From Microbacterium salsuginis (GTDB taxonomy: Bacteria; Actinomycetota; Actinomycetes; Actinomycetales; Microbacteriaceae), in assembly GCF_012524205.1 (NCBI RefSeq), contig NZ_JABACI010000001.1, positions 434,001 through 498,000 on the forward strand: a DNA stretch of 64,000 nucleotides. The letters are read 5' to 3'. Position numbers and translations under genes: made by a program. Positions 60,716-64,000 of this stretch are shown one piece after another (position 1 is the first letter of the stretch; every line of letters begins with the position of its first letter). The notes under the pieces are model-generated. The model was not told the origin of the DNA and did not search any database. It saw only the letters and a program-made list of their open reading frames with translations.

Positions 60716-63024
60716 GATTCGAGCGTACGCCGGTACTCCTCGCGTGTGAGGGGGTGACCGTCATCGGCGACGAGTTCGGAGGAGGTTGCGCCTGCCGCTG
60801 CGATGCGTTCGGGAACCGGGGAGCCGGGGGCGCTCGCCGGGCCGTCCCGACGCCACAGCTTCGACGGCCACCAGATCGCCCGTCCGATGTCGTACGAAAG
60901 CGCCGGGACGAGAAGGGAGCGCACGACGAACGTGTCGAGCAGCACCCCGAACGCCACGATGAACGCGATCTGCGCGAGGAACAGGATCGGGATGACGCCG
61001 AGAGCCGCGAACGTGGCCGCGAGCACCAGTCCCGCGGAGGTGATGACGCCGCCGGTCGCGACGAGACCCCGCAGAATGCCGCGCCGCGTCCCGTGGACGA
61101 GCGACTCCTCCCGCACACGCGACATGAGGAAGATGTTGTAATCCACACCCAGTGCGACGAGGAAGACGAAGCCGTACAGCGGAACGGCGGGATCGGCACC
61201 GGGAAAGCCGAACACCTCGTTGAAGACGATCGCGCTCACACCCAGCGCGGTGCCGAACGACAGGATGACCGTCGCGATGAGGAGCACCGGCGCGACGATC
61301 GACCGCAGCAGCACCATCAGGATCAGCAGGATGACGACGAGGATCACGGGGATGATCACGGTGCGATCGCGCGTCGAGGTGTCGTTCGTGTCGATGTCGG
61401 TCGCCGTCTCGCCCCCGACGATCGCAGCACCGGCGCCCAGTGTCTCGTCGAGTTCGGCCCGCAGTGCCCGAACCGTGTCTTCGGCGGCGACGGAGTCGGC
61501 GGCATCCGTCAGCGTCCCGATCACGAGCACGTCGCCGTCCGCGACGGTGGGCTCCGGTGCCGGGGTTCCCGGCGGACCGAGGGCCGTGAGCACGGGCTCG
61601 CCGCCGTCGAGTTCGACCGTCGCCTGGCCGGTCGGCGAGTCCGCCGACGCGACGGCCACCGACTCGACGCCGTCTGCCTCGATCAGCACTTCGGCCGCCG
61701 CCGCCAGATCGTCCTCGGGCACGATGACGTAGACGGGAGACCCCGAGCCGGCGGGGAAGTGCTCCGCGAGCACCTCCTGGCCCTCACGGGCCTCGGATGC
61801 TCCGAGCACGAGCTCGCTCGTGGGCACGCCGTCGGCGTTGAGCTGCGTGACGCCGACCGCGCCGGCGAGCAGCACCACGGTGCAGACGATCCACACGGTG
61901 CGCGCACGACGGGCGACCAGCCGGGCCACTCGCGGCCAGACGCCGGTGACCGGCTGCGTCAGATCATCGGGGATCGTCGCCATCGGCGCCTTGGGGATGA
62001 ACGGCCAGAAGGCGGCGCGCCCGCACAGCGCCAGCAGAGCGGGCAGGAACGTCAACGCCGACAGCACCGAGAACGCGATGCCGATGGACGCGATGGGTCC
62101 GAGGGCGCGATTGGTCGCGAGATCGGACAGCAGCAGGCACAGCAGGCCGGCGATCACGGTGCCGCCGGATGCGAGGATCGGCTCGAAGGCGCCGCGCCAC
62201 GCCTGGGTGACGGCATCCCACCGCTGCGCACCCGCCGCGATCGCCTCGCGGAACCGCGCCACGTACAGCAGGGCGTAGTCGGTCGCGGCGCCGATCACCA
62301 GGATGAAGAGGATGCCCTGCACCTGCCCGTTGAGCACGACGATGCCGGCCTTCGCGAGCCACCACACCGTGAGCAGGGCGACGCACAGCGCGAAGACCGA
62401 TGTCGTGAGCACCAGCACCGGCAGCAGCGGCGACCGGTAGACGATCACGAGGATCACGAACACCGCGATGAGCGCGACGGCCAGCAGAAGCCCGTCGATG
62501 CCGAGGAACCCCTCGACGAGGTCGGCGGTGAAACCTGCCGGGCCGGTCACCCACCCCTCGAGCCCCTGCTCCAGGTCTTCGGCGACGAGGGCTCGCATCG
62601 CAGCGATCACCTCGCCGACGTCCGCCGACGAGTCGATCGGGACGAACAGCTGCAGCCCCTCGCCGTCCTCCGACGGGACCGGGGGCGACACGTCGTCTTG
62701 AACCCCGTCGAGCTCGGCGATGTCGTCGGCGAGCGCCTGCACCTCGGCAACGTCGGACTCCGACAGTTCGCCGTCGCCGGTCACGACGATGACGGCGGGA
62801 ATGCTCTCTTCGCCCTGGAAATCGGCGAGCCGCTCGCCCGCGCGCGTCGCGTCGGCATTCTCGGGAAGGAACGATGAGCGGTCGTTCGTCGAGACCTCGT
62901 CGACCTTGCCGAAGTACGGCCCACCGATCGAACCCACCGTCAGCCAGACCAGAACCAGGAGCACGGGGATGCCGATCCGGAGCCATCGGGAGGGCCCACG
63001 GCGGGCATGGTGAGGCGATGTCAT
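60712..63024 (-). CDS. MMPL/RND-family membrane transporter
   Basis: A 770-residue transporter with two similar halves of six membrane helices. Extracellular loops follow TM1 (about 40-170) and TM7 (about 385-545). The repeat cores are LFILVIGAATDYALLYVARFR and LYGFVFLVALGVDYNIFLMS (D-Y pairs for proton relay). This is the MmpL/ActII-3 class that exports lipids or drugs. No ribosome site precedes ATG 63024, and a TAGATA box ends 11 bases before it, so the mRNA may be leaderless. An operator-like repeat covers the same bases. Confidence 0.92.
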   Translation of the reverse strand: MTSPHHARRGPSRWLRIGIPVLLVLVWLTVGSIGGPYFGKVDEVSTNDRSSFLPENADATRAGERLADFQGEESIPAVIVVTGDGELSESDVAEVQALADDIAELDGVQDDVSPPVPSEDGEGLQLFVPIDSSADVGEVIAAMRALVAEDLEQGLEGWVTGPAGFTADLVEGFLGIDGLLLAVALIAVFVILVIVYRSPLLPVLVLTTSVFALCVALLTVWWLAKAGIVVLNGQVQGILFILVIGAATDYALLYVARFREAIAAGAQRWDAVTQAWRGAFEPILASGGTVIAGLLCLLLSDLATNRALGPIASIGIAFSVLSALTFLPALLALCGRAAFWPFIPKAPMATIPDDLTQPVTGVWPRVARLVARRARTVWIVCTVVLLAGAVGVTQLNADGVPTSELVLGASEAREGQEVLAEHFPAGSGSPVYVIVPEDDLAAAAEVLIEADGVESVAVASADSPTGQATVELDGGEPVLTALGPPGTPAPEPTVADGDVLVIGTLTDAADSVAAEDTVRALRAELDETLGAGAAIVGGETATDIDTNDTSTRDRTVIIPVILVVILLILMVLLRSIVAPVLLIATVILSFGTALGVSAIVFNEVFGFPGADPAVPLYGFVFLVALGVDYNIFLMSRVREESLVHGTRRGILRGLVATGGVITSAGLVLAATFAALGVIPILFLAQIAFIVAFGVLLDTFVVRSLLVPALSYDIGRAIWWPSKLWRRDGPASAPGSPVPERIAAAGATSSELVADDGHPLTREEYRRTLES

Positions 63025-63027
63025 ATT

Positions 63028-63042
63028 GCTAGCTTATCTAGC
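63028..63042. promoter_or_regulatory. Operator-like inverted repeat before the MMPL gene
   Basis: GCTAG-CTTAT-CTAGC, a perfect 5-bp inverted repeat with 5-base spacer, 3 bases before the MMPL start codon and over the candidate -10 (TAGATA on the minus strand). No TetR or MarR gene is adjacent in the window. Confidence 0.5.
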
Positions 63043-63079
63043 GATAGCCTGTCGCGACGACACCCTAGGCTGACGCACG

Positions 63080-64000
63080 ATGATCTCCGCGGCTCTCGCG
63101 CTCCTCGGCGCCCTCGTCTACGGCTCTGCCGACTTCTTCGGCGGGCGTGCCGCCACGCGCCTGCGCTCGATCGTCGTGACCGCGGTGTCCGCCCTGTCGG
63201 GCCTCGTCGCGCTCGCGGTGACGCAGCCGCTCCTCGGCGGCGTCTGGACCGCGCAGGACGTGGCATGGGGCGCGCTGGCGGGCGTGATCGGCGTGGTGGC
63301 CGTGGCGCTGCTCTACGCGTGCCTCGCGATCGGGCCGATGAGCATCCTCTCGCCGTTGACGGCCGTCGTCTCGGCGATCGCCCCGATGCTGTGGGGGCTT
63401 CTGGTCAACGGGGACACCCTCGCGCCGATCGGCTACGCCGGCCTCGGCGTGGCGCTGGTGGCGGTCGTGCTCGTCGGCTTCCTGCCGGGCGAAGCCGTCG
63501 TCCGGCCGCGGCTCAGGGGTGTCGTGATGGCGGTCGGCGCCGGCGTCGCGATCGGCGCCTTCCTCATCGTGATCGACCAGACGAGCGAGGGCAGCGGCCT
63601 CATTCCGCTCGTGACGAGCCGAGCGACGAGCAGTCTCGTCACCGCGATCGTGGTCGGGATTCTGATCCTCGCCGCCCTGCGACGCGGCACTCCCGCCCGG
63701 TCGGTGTTCGACGTCGCCGGGCCCCGCCTCGGTGCGACGCCGAGCGGCCACGCGGATCTCGACCACGTCGAAGATCTGGCGGGAGCCGGGAGCGCGGCAT
63801 CCGCCCCCCGCGTCAGCACGCGGCAGGCGTGGTGGCTCGCGATCGTATGCGGAGTGACGGATGCCGCGGCGAACGCCCTCATGCTGGTCGCGCTGCGGGC
63901 GGGCGACCTGTCGATCGTGTCGGCGCTGACAGCCCTGTACCCGGCAGGGACGATCATCCTGGCGGCCATCGTTCTGCGCGAGCGCGTCGCGCGCGTGCAG
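63080..64000 (+). CDS. EamA/DMT-family transporter (3' end outside window)
   Basis: An open frame from ATG 63080 to the window edge, 307 codons without a stop, so it is incomplete. It starts MISAALALLGALVYGSADFF and has many hydrophobic helices in two EamA repeats (ALLYACLAIGPMSILSPLTA; LMLVALRAGDLSIVSALTAL). Between the repeats, near residues 195-248, there is a hydrophilic loop rich in Gly/Asp. TAGGCT (63066-63071) lies 8 bases before the ATG, and no ribosome site is visible, so the transcript may be leaderless. Divergent from the MMPL gene; it is the window's second EamA transporter. Confidence 0.85.
   Translation, partial: MISAALALLGALVYGSADFFGGRAATRLRSIVVTAVSALSGLVALAVTQPLLGGVWTAQDVAWGALAGVIGVVAVALLYACLAIGPMSILSPLTAVVSAIAPMLWGLLVNGDTLAPIGYAGLGVALVAVVLVGFLPGEAVVRPRLRGVVMAVGAGVAIGAFLIVIDQTSEGSGLIPLVTSRATSSLVTAIVVGILILAALRRGTPARSVFDVAGPRLGATPSGHADLDHVEDLAGAGSAASAPRVSTRQAWWLAIVCGVTDAAANALMLVALRAGDLSIVSALTALYPAGTIILAAIVLRERVARVQ

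Noticed and set aside
60754..62877. 707-codon plus-strand frame opposite the MMPL gene
   Set aside because: Highly charged, repetitive Asp/Arg/Glu protein with no domain; opposite a typical MMPL transporter.

Overview
The window comes from a high-GC actinobacterium. Evidence is the near-uniform G/C third positions, many GTG and some TTG starts, ATGA/GTGA/TGATG gene overlaps, and a set of actinobacterial markers (CarD, SenX3-RegX3, a GlnR-type regulator, MutT1 beside Ppk1, SigK-RskA, a Pls-type peptide synthetase). Gene content and layout fit Microbacteriaceae, probably Microbacterium or a relative; this is inference from gene content, not a phylogeny. I see no phage genes, insertion sequences, CRISPR array or replication origin.

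Region 1 (1-22619) is an accessory catabolic island. It holds a 2-oxo acid dehydrogenase E1 (alpha-beta fusion) and E2 without E3, a VOC protein, a GntR regulator and a semialdehyde-type dehydrogenase. Then come two XRE-cupin regulators and a long minus-strand unit: five genes for a branched-chain-amino-acid-type ABC transporter (two permeases, binding protein, two ATPases), an amidohydrolase, a Rid protein, a 3-hydroxyisobutyrate-dehydrogenase-like enzyme and an M24 hydrolase. A second minus unit (bicupin, SDR, second M24 hydrolase) and a plus-strand amidohydrolase-Rid pair follow. Several enzymes lack canonical catalytic residues, and operator-like palindromes recur between the units. The logic is uptake of a nitrogenous or amide-like compound, hydrolysis, then oxidation of the carbon skeleton; the substrate is unknown.

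Region 2 (22648-39789) is mostly core. It carries rlmB and cysS, then a plus-strand EamA-GNAT pair that splits them from ispDF and carD. Next are a lipoprotein, regX3-senX3 divergent from phoU across a PHO-box-like array, gpmA, a methyltransferase, a FUSC protein, ygfZ, a nitrobindin-like protein, two small membrane proteins, a GlnR-type regulator and ppk1.

Region 3 (39786-47294) joins mutT1 to an Sfp-type phosphopantetheinyl transferase, which converges on a minus-strand unit: an SAP-like Lys/Ala-rich protein, a 1318-residue membrane-bound single-module Pls/PosA-like peptide synthetase, and an M1 aminopeptidase. This looks like a self-contained cassette for a short cationic or poly-amino-acid product and is the most interesting system here.

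Region 4 (47405-64000) has pstSCAB behind a clear PHO box, pabC, a possible structured RNA, a VOC-AraC pair, sigK-rskA divergent from a fasciclin lipoprotein, a Ser/Thr kinase with a repetitive Gly-Asn tail, tRNA-Lys, a GNAT protein, an mmpL-pncA-alkD operon and the start of a second EamA transporter. Phosphate handling (RegX3/SenX3, PhoU, Pst, Ppk1) is spread over regions 2-4 and probably co-regulated through the PHO boxes.
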